Of a DNA stretch of 64,000 nucleotides, positions 46,728 through 57,391 are shown one piece after another (positions within the stretch are counted from its first letter, which is position 1; each line of letters begins with the position of its first letter). A model generated the notes under the pieces. It searched no databases and was not told the DNA's origin. It saw only the letters and a list, made by a program, of their open reading frames with translations. The stretch is taken from positions 26,493 to 90,492 of the forward strand of contig NW_026570475.1 of assembly GCF_019649055.1 (NCBI RefSeq). The letters run 5' to 3'. The stretch comes from Paramacrobiotus metropolitanus (lineage: Eukaryota; Tardigrada; Eutardigrada; Parachela; Macrobiotidae). A program made the translations under genes and the position numbers.

Positions 46728-48031
46728 TTATTCGGCATCTATGTTTAGATCATTGACCTCGTTTTCCTTTCCCTCTTCATCCGATTCGTCCAATTCATTC
46801 AGGACTCTTGATTTCTTTTTCACAGGCGAGGCCAGTCGACTTTCAGCTATTCGAGAAAAAAAAACAAGAATGGAAACCTTTGCACTGTTGACGGAAATTG
46901 AACGCGGTTACCGTAATTGCTTTGCAGTGCAGGTGATATGCAGCCTTCATTTTCTTCCGGATATGGGTTCCATAAACGCTCTCCAGTTCGTGTTTTGAAA
47001 ACTTCGTACTCTTCCCGCGATGCCTTAAGATTGAACGTGGATAACGTTTCGGCGTTCTCTTCAAAGACAGCCTGACGAAGCTTCAACTTTAGCGCCTTTT
47101 CGTTGAAGAAGGATTCCAAATTCTCCTTATGCGTCCCTATAAAAAACTCTGCAACTGCTTGGAGAAGTTCTTGATATCCTTGATCACCGTCGCAGTTTGC
47201 GTCGGCAATTCTCAATGAGCCGACGCTGATGCTGTGTAGCATTGCTGGGAATGACGTCCCAAAATTTTCAATTTCTGGTTCTCTGTAGAGCTCCCAAAGG
47301 ATAACCTCTTCAATACTGTTCATCATTCTTTCAGCCTTAACTAGTTGGTCGGTTTCTGTCTCTTCTTTTGTACGTTTTTCACTTTTTCCGGCAACTTTTC
47401 TTTTTCTCTCAATTACCGAAGGCCCATACGATATTTCAATCTGTTCATCAGTGTCCTTGAACTCCCAGTATTCACTAAAAAACTCGCAACACCAGCGCCG
47501 CATTCGAGGTATGCGTTTCTCTGAAAGATCCTCGGAAAGGTGAATGCAGTCGACAACAGATTTGGTGGCCTTATCAAGCAGCTGCTTGAGACTACGGAGG
47601 TTTTTAGTAAAGGCGCGTTCATGGTCAATGGCCGCCTTCATTAAACCAAGAAGACTGTTGTGGAAGTGAACCTGTGAAATCGGTAAAAATAATCAAGTGA
47701 AGCATGATATAATAAATATAATTTAAATACTTACATAACTCTGATAATCGTCTTGTTTGAAACTTTGCATGCGTGACATGAGAAATTTTCCGCCAGCCTT
47801 ATCACTTCTTTGCACTTCATATTCACATGCTCCGGAAGCATATTTTTTGAAAAATGGCCCCTTTATTAGATCGGAGCGAGCATCTCGTAAAGCCTATAAA
47901 GTGAGTATTACTAGTACTGCTTTGTAAGGATATGATGCGATGTATCAGCTTGCCTTTCCAATATCCGTTTTCGGCTGGTATTTGTCGTTCTTGTTATCCA
48001 ACGGAGTTTCAACCACATCCTCGCTCTCCAT
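46728..48031 (-). CDS. 371-aa orphan protein, four exons, member of a repeated family
   Basis: Exons 47954-48031, 47735-47893, 46912-47671 and 46728-46846. Intron 1 (60 nt) uses a GC-AG pair; introns 2 and 3 (63 and 65 nt) are GT-AG. The sum is divisible by three. The protein is charged and mostly helical by composition, with a conserved block V-V-D-C-I-H-L-S-E-D and R-I-P-R-M-R-R, a Lys-rich centre and an acidic end (D-E-S-D-E-E-G-K-E-N-E). I recognise no family. A diverged partial copy occurs at 63.38-64.0 kb. It sits upstream of the polymerase on the same strand, 158 bases away, so it is probably the last gene of the element at this side, but a host origin cannot be excluded. Confidence 0.6.
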
Positions 48032-50167
48032 CTATGTATGTAGATTTTTAACACGAATAAAATTTTTTTTGTCTCAACTTATTGACTGCGTTATGTAGTA
48101 ATCAGAACAGAATCAAAGGATGTGATACAGTACATAGTAACTGCATAAACACATGCATATCATAACACCGTAGGCGCTATATTAGTGTCATTGCTACATA
48201 CAGTTATAAAGTAAGAGGAATGATTGACCGTAAACTCTACGAATTATTTTAGACCCCATTCTCACGCAATCAGATATTTTCGTTTTGTTATCGCTTTTTG
48301 AACATCTTTCTGCAGCGTTTGTTTTACTTAATCGCTATGGTACAACGGTAGCGTAATTGTCATCGCCATGGTATAACGGTAACGCACATCCTGATGGTTA
48401 ACTGCTGCACTTTAACATGTGGATGTATTACTACCACATGCATTCGGTACCTATATTATTTTTTATTGACACTATAAAAAGATTGCGGTAGGTAAGCATA
48501 ATATTACTGTATACGGACACAGTGGACATCACCGTGTCACAGCATCTATACCAGTCCGCAGTTATGCAGTATATCAGCGCCTCGCGGCTAGATATGAGAA
48601 TCGCGGGCATTGCGTAGGTATGCCTATCTATGGTACTTGCAGTTCCGCGGTACATAACGTGTAGAGACGGGTATTGTATCCGTAGCACGTATCCCCGGAC
48701 TATGGGATAAGCAGCATTGCAATGGATAATTAGTGTATACAGACGTAGTGGACATTACAACGTTGTTGTAGCTGTGCATACCAACATTACAAAACAATAT
48801 TTTGGTGTATCATCGTTGTGTAATTGTATGGTATGTCGTGATAGGTTTTCGTCACTGTTAACACATGCAGGCATTGATTAACAGCACCATAGATGAGTAT
48901 TATTAGTGTGGATGTTATATTTTAACATGCATGAATAATAGTACATGCGTGAACTACGACGGGGAAATAGCTATGCTTACCTATATTACGAAACAGTATC
49001 ACGGTGTTACTGCTATATTGGTATCGTACACCGTAATAGCATTATTACATGTATACTTTGAATATTATTATATGACGGGAAGCTGCACGGGCTTACTGGA
49101 TTGACATTAGTGTACAGCATCGCGGTTATACGTAACGACCTTTAGTACCGCTCAGTAATATATTTGCATACGGTGTTTACGGTACCACGGGGTAGTGTGA
49201 TAATTTATATAAGCATCCATGTCAACACTGCATTAATACCGGTTTGCAGAACATAACATGGACCGCAAATAAAATTTAAACGCAGTGGCTAATGCAGTAT
49301 CGCGGCAGCTATACCGGCCTACAACGCATACAATACTGCAGTGTGTATTACGATCATTATACAGAAAACAGATAATTCAATCTTTTTTTTGGCGAAAATA
49401 AACAGTCGACTAGCTTTATTATAGCTGCAGATTGCCACAAATATATGCATGCGTAAACACGCAGCAGTAGTCCTACCTCCTTGGAGGGTTTACGGTATAA
49501 GTCTTTCCTCGCCCCTACGTTGTCAGGCTAATCCCCTCAAGCTCCGAGCGACGTTCGACGTAGCCTCCAGGCAGCCGAGCTAGCCGCCTAGCTGTAGTTG
49601 GGTTTCGCCAGACAACGTAAGGATTCTTTGTGAACGTAAGTTGTTTAAAATTCACGATTTCCTTTAATCCATATTCGCTTCGCATTATCTGCAAAAACTG
49701 AGATAATAACGTTATTGTTGCAGGTTCAAAACCGTACAACTGCCGAAAGCGAGGTCGATTCACACTTTACTCTTACTAAGTAATGCGGATGACAGGTTGT
49801 ATGATAATATATATAATAAAAGTTATAATCAGTTGTATAATATTTTCATGAAGAAAGAACGCACACAGCGCGCATGATAATATGTGAAGCTACACGTACT
49901 CTCTTCTATTAATACCACTCTGCACTACCGTTATAGCTTCTAACGTCCGACAACATCTCTGCTTTTATTGGTCTTTATGCACGGTCGCCATCACCAGAAA
50001 AAAATAGTAATAATTATTAAGGACACTTACAGACAGGAGAAGTTTCACTAAATCATATCAATGAAATAATGATTTAAGAGAACATGTAAATACGCTACAA
50101 CATCCGTAAAAATATACGCCAGAGCACCCCCATCTCTTCTCATGCGCCACTTCACCGTTGTATCTTC
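48032..50167. other. No recognisable gene; outer flank of the Polinton-like element
   Basis: AT-rich with many degenerate tokens such as gtatacggacac-gtggac and tatcgcgg, as if built from old repeats. I looked for terminal inverted repeats matching the 33-kb side and could not identify any by eye. An 83-codon minus-strand frame (49515-49763) lacks an ATG and any motif. Confidence 0.4.
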
Positions 50168-50368
50168 TCACACAAAATAATGTAGGGACAAAACATGCAG
50201 GTAGGCAACAAAGCGCTGATCGATAATCAAGTTACACTGTTCACATAAATATTTCCCGTCTCCCAGCAGCCGCAGGTGAGATTCAAGAATCTCAATGGGG
50301 TAGTGATGGTGGAGAGTTTCATTTACCACAAGTACGAAATCCTCTTCCGTAATATAGAAACGCTCCAT
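50168..50368 (-). CDS. Small C2H2 zinc-finger ORF (66 aa)
   Basis: ATG-initiated in good context (aaaATGG). Near the C-terminus is Y-L-C-E-Q-C followed after 12 residues by H and, 4 later, a second H, which fits C-x2-C-x12-H-x4-H. The first 40 residues contain E-E-D-F and an H-H-H-Y stretch. It could be a tiny DNA-binding protein, an exon of a larger gene, or a chance frame. No neighbour links to it. Confidence 0.35.
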   Translation of the reverse strand: MERFYITEEDFVLVVNETLHHHYPIEILESHLRLLGDGKYLCEQCNLIIDQRFVAYLHVLSLHYFV

Positions 50369-50622
50369 TTTAACAAAGTTTGATGGTAATTTGTTTAAAA
50401 AATTTTCCTCACACGCTGTAGTTGTAATGAAAGTGTTGACATAAACTTTCTGCTTAGAGACTCGAAATCAGCTGTATCAGCTTGCTGATCAGCGTTTTCC
50501 TGCTGATTAACAGTAACCGATATCGATGTGATAAAAATCTGAGCAATAGGCCGTTCTCAACCGTGGGAACATTCACGCGCACAAAGCGATTTAACATAAC
50601 ACACTTTATTTGCCCTGCGATC

Positions 50623-51396
50623 ATGTCGCAAGACGTGGTGGTTAAACGTGCAAAACTTCTTAAAAAAGAGCTTGAGCGTTGCCGCCATGCTGAAAAGCAA
50701 CGCGGTGGTTCAGCAGAACGATTACAATATTTTAATCGTAAAATTGCTACCGCCGAGCGCACTATTCGAACGGGAAGACCGCCCGAAGACACCTTGCAGA
50801 CACTGCGGAGCCTATCGAGGATAAGCTGCGGTGTGGACACGCCAATCACCGGAATTGACGAAACGCCATCTACCTTCAGCGGAGGTATCACCCACGCTTC
50901 CACTTATGCCAGCATCAACGACGGACGGGGCGCCGAACACCTGAATTTATCACCTCTTAATCCTGCCATACCACAGCGAAAAGATAACGAAGAGGAATTT
51001 ACGGAGGCCGGTCGTTCTGGTCATGGCCGGAAGAGCAGCGTCGGAGAAGAAGAGGGTTTCACGGTGTTGTGGAGAACGGGCCTGACCGCGGAGTTTTTAA
51101 TCACTCAGATGACGGGGCGTAACTGTTTAAAGAATTTCAAGAGCGTATTACCTGCGAATATGGATATTGGGCCGGTGACTAGGTATGTAAATAGCTTCAA
51201 CAGGTACTATTTAGAATTCAACGAAGCCGATATGAAAATGCCCATAAAAAATTTAAAATTACATTACTGTTGCATGCACGTTCTTGCAAAACCGATATTG
51301 GCTGCTGACATTAAACTGACATTGCTGACATTAATGCATGCAGATATTATTTCCGGAAAGCCGCGACGGGTGATGGAACCGTTTGGAGTGAAGTAA
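50623..51396 (+). CDS. 257-aa orphan ORF beside a hairpin region
   Basis: Uninterrupted from the ATG at 50623. The start is highly basic and helical (K-R-A-K-L-L-K-K-E-L-E-R-C-R), followed by a polar Ser/Thr/Gly/Glu-rich linker around residues 75-145. A more folded C-terminal part follows with T-V-L-W-R-T-G-L-T-A-E-F-L-I and F-N-R-Y-Y-L-E-F-N-E. I recognise no family. The gene is followed by about 1.2 kb of inverted and tandem repeats, suggesting that it may be the coding part of an undescribed repeat-flanked element. Codon-level proof is lacking. Confidence 0.45.
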   Translation: MSQDVVVKRAKLLKKELERCRHAEKQRGGSAERLQYFNRKIATAERTIRTGRPPEDTLQTLRSLSRISCGVDTPITGIDETPSTFSGGITHASTYASINDGRGAEHLNLSPLNPAIPQRKDNEEEFTEAGRSGHGRKSSVGEEEGFTVLWRTGLTAEFLITQMTGRNCLKNFKSVLPANMDIGPVTRYVNSFNRYYLEFNEADMKMPIKNLKLHYCCMHVLAKPILAADIKLTLLTLMHADIISGKPRRVMEPFGVK

Positions 51397-51857
51397 AGAA
51401 TGACGACGATACTTTGCCGTTGTTTGAAGGACGAATTACAGCTACAGTGGAACTGTTAAACACCTCACATGCTGTTGACAGCCCGCCACAATGATCGGCA
51501 GACGGAAGTAGTTCCACCACCGCGCACTGACAACGTTAAGCCGGAGCGTGATAGCGGTTTTCTAAAAATCTATTGTGAATTGTTGTAGCAGATTTTACGA
51601 CAAATTTGTTATAAATTACTGTACTGTGAATTTACATCAGATTTGCTGTAAATAACTGTCGTAAAATTTGTAGCGGATTTTTAGTGAGCGCGGTCACAAT
51701 AAATCAGCTATAGATTTTGCGAGTGTGATTTACAGCAGATCTGATGTGAACTCGTACACCAGTTATTTATAATAAGTTTGCCATAAATCGCACTTACGTA
51801 TCGCCGTAACTGCGATTTATGGCAAATTTGTTCTAACGAATACCGAACAAAATCTCA

Positions 51858-52083
51858 GCAGTGAAATTCTTGTAAATTTCACACTGAAATATAAGTGCTG
51901 TTTCATCTCTGTACAGTGATCGTAACAGAAAGGACATATATCACCGCATAACGATCGGTAAAATATGGTATCACTTCATCGACACCTGATGTTATGCGGT
52001 GATAAGTGGCTTTCTGTTATGATCACGGTATTCAGATAAAACAGTATTTTTATTTCAGTGTAAGATTTACAAGAATTCGCTGC
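51858..52083. repeat. Imperfect inverted repeat, arms of about 93 bp
   Basis: The left arm 51858-51952 and right arm 51991-52083 are near complements (for example gaaattcttgtaaat against atttacaagaattc, and tatcaccgcataac against gttatgcggtgata). The unpaired centre is about 38 bases. It would fold as one long hairpin. Confidence 0.88.
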
Positions 52084-52127
52084 CGGTAAAATTCCCATGC
52101 AGAGAATTATGCTAGCGGCCACATAGC

Positions 52128-52238
52128 TTCCGGCGGCTGTATCGACTGTGCCATAAAATAAATGAATTACTGTATACTTACATTTATTTTAATGGAAATC
52201 ATGACTACGGACGGCATAGTCGATACAGCCGCCGGAAG
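52128..52238. repeat. Inverted repeat, 26-bp arms
   Basis: Arms 52128-52153 and 52213-52238 match at 25 of 26 positions (cttccggcggctgtatcgac and on). The right arm overlaps the start of the next, larger inverted repeat, so the repeats share a common terminal word cttccgg. Confidence 0.9.
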
Positions 52239-52653
52239 TGATATCGCCGCTACCGTCACACCCGCTGGAAGAGTGGCTGTACCGATTCTGCTGCGGCTAC
52301 TGCAGCAGGTGGATACAGTTGCTTATTCATCGCAGTCGCCGGAGCTAGGAGGTTGTTATGTCTACCGGGGGTCGGGGATGGTATTGATGTTGTATAAGAG
52401 TTGCCATCCATCTGCATAATCACCGTGAAGATTTAGTTGTTAATAATCAATATTCGTTGCACTGGACATTATGCAAATGGATGGCACTTCCTTCACAACA
52501 TCACCACCATCCCGATTCCCGGTAGAGGTAGCTACTTCCAGCTCCGGTGGCTGCAACGACGATGCTGCCGTATCCACTCACCGCGGTAGCCGTAGAAAAG
52601 TCGCTCAGCCACTGTTCCAGCGGGTGTGACGGCATCGGCGATATCGCTTCCGG
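52231..52653. repeat. Imperfect inverted repeat, arms of about 190 bp
   Basis: Arms about 52231-52425 and 52470-52653. Matching pieces include ccgtcacacccgctggaa, gtggatac, gccggagct, ctaccggg, gggatggt, gttgccatccatctgcataat and their complements, with substitutions. The ends carry gatatcgcc and its complement. It may be a foldback element or MITE without coding capacity. Confidence 0.88.
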
Positions 52654-52840
52654 TGTCACAGGAAATTTTCAGTAAATTTACTGAAAAATTCTGTCACAGG
52701 AATTTCCAACAAATTTGCTGAAAATTTCTGTCACAGGAATTTCCAACAAATTTGTTGAAAATTACTGTCACAGAAATTTCCAACAAATTTATTGAAAATT
52801 ACTGTCTCAGGAATTTCCAACAAATTTGTTGGAAATCTCC
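52653..52840. repeat. Tandem repeat of about 38 bp, about 5 units
   Basis: Degenerate units each containing ctgtcacaggaatttccaac followed by a palindromic aaatttgttg core and gaaaat. The units are themselves self-complementary around AACAAATTTGTT. The array begins where the large inverted repeat ends and stops about 40 bases before the truncated retroelement. Confidence 0.9.
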
Positions 52841-52876
52841 TCCATAGACACTGTATGCTGCTGAGGTAGTAAAAAT

Positions 52877-55379
52877 TTTACTAGCCTAGATCTAGTTCAA
52901 GGATACCTGCAAATTCCGATTGAAGAATCATCCAAGGTGAAAACAGCTTTCCTTACTTCAACTAACCAATACCAATTCGAGGTGATGCCTTTTGGCCTTA
53001 CCAATGCCCCCGCGACATTCCAGCGCATGATGAATAAAATTTTTACCGGATTAATTGGCCAATACATCGTTATTTACCTGGATGATATAAACATCCATAG
53101 CCGGACATTTCAGGAACACCTTGAGCATTTAGAAACAGTTTTACAAAGATTAACGGCAGCAGGCTAAAACTTAAACCATCAAAGTGCAACTTTGGACACC
53201 GTGAAGTAGAATTTTTGGGACATCTTGTCAATCCAGACGGCATATTTCCCAATCCCAAAAGAGTAGAAGCCATGCAAAACTACCAAGCCCCGACAACCAG
53301 GAAACAACTTCGAGGATTTATCGGGATGGTCGGATATTACAGCAAGCTTATCCCGAACCTCGCTACAATATCTGCACCCTTATTTCAACTGACCTGCAGA
53401 GACACACCTTTCCAGTGGACAGAAACACAGCAGAAAGCTTTTGAAACATTGAAGCGAGCATTAACAACGAAACCCATTCTGGCACATTTCGACCGGAATT
53501 TACCGCACATAGTGGAGACGGGCGCCAGTGGTGTTGGACTCGGTGCTGTTCTACACCAAGTCGAAAACGACGGAAGGAAAACGGTCATCACCTACGCGAG
53601 TAAAGCTTTATCAAAATCCGAACGGAACTACAGCGCCACGGAACAGGAATTATTAGCAGTAGTGTGGGCACTCGATAAGTTTCGCCCATATATAGGCGAT
53701 CCAAACAGAATTTTTGAAGTTATAACGGACCATAATGCTCTGCGAGGACTTATAGACGCCAAGAATCTTACAGGACGTCACGCACGTTGGATTTTAAGGT
53801 TACGGCAGTATAATTTTAATATCGGATACAGAGCCAAAAAAGAGAACGTTGTCGCCGATTGCCTGTCAAGATATCCTTTCGACAATTCCGACACGCCTAA
53901 AAATCTGAAATTTGCCAACCCCTTATTTCACATAACGACTTCCAACCTAAAACAAGAGCAACAGACAGACAACTTCTGTAGGCGAATTTCCAGTATCCTT
54001 AAAGGCCCGACGCACACCGAAGCCTATAAATACCGGCGTACACGATTCAGGTTGATAGCTGACTTACTGTATCGCATAGCATACCGGAACGATAAAATGG
54101 TTACCCTGTTAGTCATCCCAAGATCAATGCAGAAAGAAGTTTTACATAATGCTCACGACGCAAATGGACATTTTGGAACTGAAAAGATGTATCACCAACT
54201 TCACGACAAATACTACTGGCCCGGAATGACGGACTCCATATCTGGATATATTAAACAATGTATTCCCTGTAATGTTAAAAAGCCTCCACCAGGCAAACCC
54301 TCTGGTTTGATGCAACCATTTCCCGTGGAAGTACCTTGGCACACCATCGGAATAGACTACCAAGGCCCGTATACAACATCCTCAATGGGGAACCAATACG
54401 TTATAGTTGCAATCAACCACCTGTCCAAGTGGATAGAAACAAAAGCCGTAAGAAATGCCACAGCAGAGAACGCCGCTAAATTTATAATGGAGCAAATCAT
54501 CCTACGTCATGGGGTACCAAAATACATCGTATCCGATCGAGGGAGACATTTTTGCAATGATCTTTTGTCACAGCTGACGAAGCTTCTAAACTGCAAACAA
54601 CGGTTTACGACTTCATATCATCCACAAAGTAATGGAATGACAGAGCGAGCAAACTAGACTATTGCCGAATGTCTGTCGAAATACTGCGACGACCACAACA
54701 AATGGGATAACTACTTGCCCTTTGTAACACACTGCATTAATACAACCATCAACGCCACTACAAAATACTCCATACGAACTCCTACATGGACGCCAAGCGA
54801 CATCTGCCCTCGGCACAGCATTACACCAACCGGAAGCCATTTACGACCTTGACCATTACGTGAAAGAAACTACGGAGTATATAAAAGATGCACAGGAACT
54901 AGCCAAACTACGATGTATCGATGGAAACGAAAGAAATCAAGTACCGTATAACGAGAGGAGAGTAGCTGCGCAGTACGAGCCAAATGACCTTGTGTACCGC
55001 TGGAACGTACCTCGGCTTGTTAACAAAGATGGCAAAATTATCCCAGCCGACACTCGGCTTACCACCAAACTGCTAAAACATTGGCACGGACCGTATCGCG
55101 TAATCCGACAGTAGAACAACGTTAACTACGAAATTGAGAACATAAACAGAAAACGCAAGTAGGACGTTGTCCACGTTTCCCAACTGAAACTGTGGTACGA
55201 CGAGTTAGACGAAGAAGAGAATATCCAGCTCGCTAAAACGACTCCAAAAGAACAAGATGCAACAGAGAACAGGGACATTGGAAGCAACACCAAAACACCA
55301 GACAGGGACAACAATGAGCCAAGATACAATTTACGTGAAAGAAAAACTAGACCAGAAATAATTTTCAATTATTTTTTCT
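52877..55379 (+). pseudogene. Ty3/Gypsy pol, 5'-truncated, several breaks
   Basis: Begins inside reverse transcriptase at F-T-S-L-D-L-V-Q-G-Y. It continues through Y-L-D-D (catalytic), RNase H with Y-S-A-T-E-Q-E-L and I-T-D-H-N, and an integrase with D-Y-Q-G-P-Y, V-S-D-R-G and S-Y-H-P-Q-S-N-G-M-T-E-R, then the GPY/F-like W-H-G-P-Y-R-V-I. Breaks: a frameshift near 53163, TAG at 54655-54657, a frameshift near 54768, TAG at 55112-55114 and TAG at 55160-55162. The first RNase H aspartate is changed (E-T-G-A-S where T-D-A-S is usual). Gag, protease and the 5' LTR are absent. A polypurine tract (agaagggga) at the end leads directly into the 3' LTR. Confidence 0.93.
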
Positions 55380-55391
55380 TTAGAAGGGGAG

Positions 55392-55791
55392 TGTAACATG
55401 ATTTATCATGTGTACATGCACAACGTACGTACTGGCCGTTGGCATAACAGTAACAGTGAGTTATTACACAACTCACTGGCCAACAGAGTTGTTAAACAAT
55501 GCATAAGTGCCGGTTGGCGTTCGAACTACAGTGCGTTGCTGTACAACGCACCGGCCAACAAAGCCATGTTACGCAACACGGAAGTGCATCCGTTTGAATG
55601 TCATAACTTCTATTCACTAAACGCCAATAACGTTGTGTAACTGGACGTTGTCTTGTCCATCTGTCCTCATATATAAGTCCTATGTTTTTTTTACACTAAA
55701 GGTCGTTGATAGTTTTAGTCAGTCTTAGATCAATAAAGACTTATACCATCTAGCCAGCTTTGAGTTACAGTTAGTAAGAACCTACGTTACA
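55392..55791 (+). repeat. 3' LTR of the Ty3/Gypsy copy
   Basis: Starts TGTAAC directly after the polypurine tract and ends GTTACA, giving the expected short inverted ends and TG...CA boundaries, about 400 bp. A TATA-like atataag (about 55670) and an aataaag (about 55730) lie in the expected order. A second GTTACA at 55764-55769 makes the exact end uncertain by 22 bases. No second LTR copy is in the window. Confidence 0.8.
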
Positions 55792-57383
55792 ACCGCTAAT
55801 AATAGAGATCAACCGGAAATTTTAAAGGTTAAACAAAAACTATCACAACAAACGGAATAATCGACAGGTGCCGTCCGTAAGAATAAAACTCCACCATAAT
55901 ATGGTCATTGTCTGCTTCGTCGTCGTCGAATGCCACATTTTCGGTATTGATTTTCCGTTGAAAAGCGTAGATTGATTTAGATGAAAATTTAAGGGACAAA
56001 TTCTGTTTTTCAACTGGTGGCATGATTATGAACGCTTGCGGCAGACTAATAAGTAAATACAGTTGTAGATCTATGGATAGTCATCTCGGATGTAATTTGG
56101 ATTCCCGTTTGACACTGTACTTGACAACTGTACAGACGCTATGCTCTTGCAAAAGAAAAACCGGCATTCAAAACGTCCAGTAGTCGTTGAATTCTGGTGC
56201 AGATGTAAAAGAATCAGTATGTGTATGGAGTTAGCAGCGACTGGGAAAACGATAATCGATAGGGCAACTAGCAGCTGGTAGATGGAATAGAATATTGCTC
56301 CCCCATGGCACGGCGTATCAGCTGCGTGAAACTCCATATCAAATCTTTGATAGTGTATACAATAAAACCCCAATATCGCTTTTCAAGCGATCTTGTTAAC
56401 TAGTAAAAAATCGCCTAGAATAACCTCTGGCAACAATAATGTTATTGTCGAAGCTTGCGCCGTGCAAAACTTTTAAAGCCTCTTATACTTTTATGCAATC
56501 CTTTTCTCAGTTCGTACGTGCGGCAGTTGCTTTGTCTTGGGACGATGCGCGCAAAGCGCACGTGCTGTCCAATTATCTCTAGAGTTCAGCTAAAAATTTT
56601 GTTTGAATCACAATGGGCTATCGATAGTGCGAAAGAATATCGCGACCGAAAGAATACTCTGAGCAAACTAGACTTACCGAATGACTATAAGCTGAATAAG
56701 CGCATTGAACTGGCGAAGAAACTGGTGAAAAATGACCAAGTATCATAATGGGGCGATCTGCTACACTTGTGTATCGTTATCCGGTAACCCCAGTTAGCAT
56801 ATGGATGCAACGACTGGAAGGAGATGACACCCTCTATTTCGCCTAAGAGCGGAGAGTGAGCGCTGGGCATTCTGTGTCATATTAGCACAGGCAAAAGCAC
56901 TGTTCATTTGAATGCGTCAGCCGTTGTGCATTGCAACAGAAATGACGTCATAAAAACCAGCAAATACCATTAGGCTTTTACTAGCAATTTCAAAGAATTA
57001 CCCAAGTTTCGATCTTTGCTGGTTCTTTTCTAGCCCAAACCGATTTTTACCGTGCTTTTCGCCGTTCTTTGTATAGCTATAAATGGTAAATAGATTATAG
57101 AGCCCGTGTCTAAGTCCGCCCAGGCATAATGCGGTATTCCATGCCGCCTGTGCTTGTGCAACAAGAAACTACCCGTCTATGGCCAGGTAAACGCATTGCT
57201 AAATACGCGCATCAGGGGCCTGTGCTCCGAGTTTATTTATGAACAGTAATATACATATTATATTATCAATGCTTTAAAACCTACTAAACCTGGTGAAAAT
57301 GGCTTCTGTCAATACTTAAGTTTTTTTTGGAGCATCGCGTGCAGTTTAACAGTGCTATATCCAGAGCGTTACGCGACTGTGGA
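55792..57383. other. No recognisable gene
   Basis: Open frames of up to about 100 codons (for example 56455-56748 plus, 56071-56373 minus) show no domain. I see nothing else. Confidence 0.5.
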
Positions 57384-57391
57384 GTGTGGAG

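Noticed and set aside
48340-48420. tRNA-like A-box words (tggtacaacgg, tggtataacgg)
   Set aside because: Two A-box-like words occur, but no convincing B box or cloverleaf pairing follows; they look like degenerate repeats.
49515-49763. 83-codon minus-strand frame with P-Y-V-V-W-R-N-P
   Set aside because: Begins at GTG, with no domain or splice context that I could support.
51858-52840. CRISPR-like array
   Set aside because: The units are adjacent degenerate tandem and inverted repeats without unique spacers, and the genome is eukaryotic.
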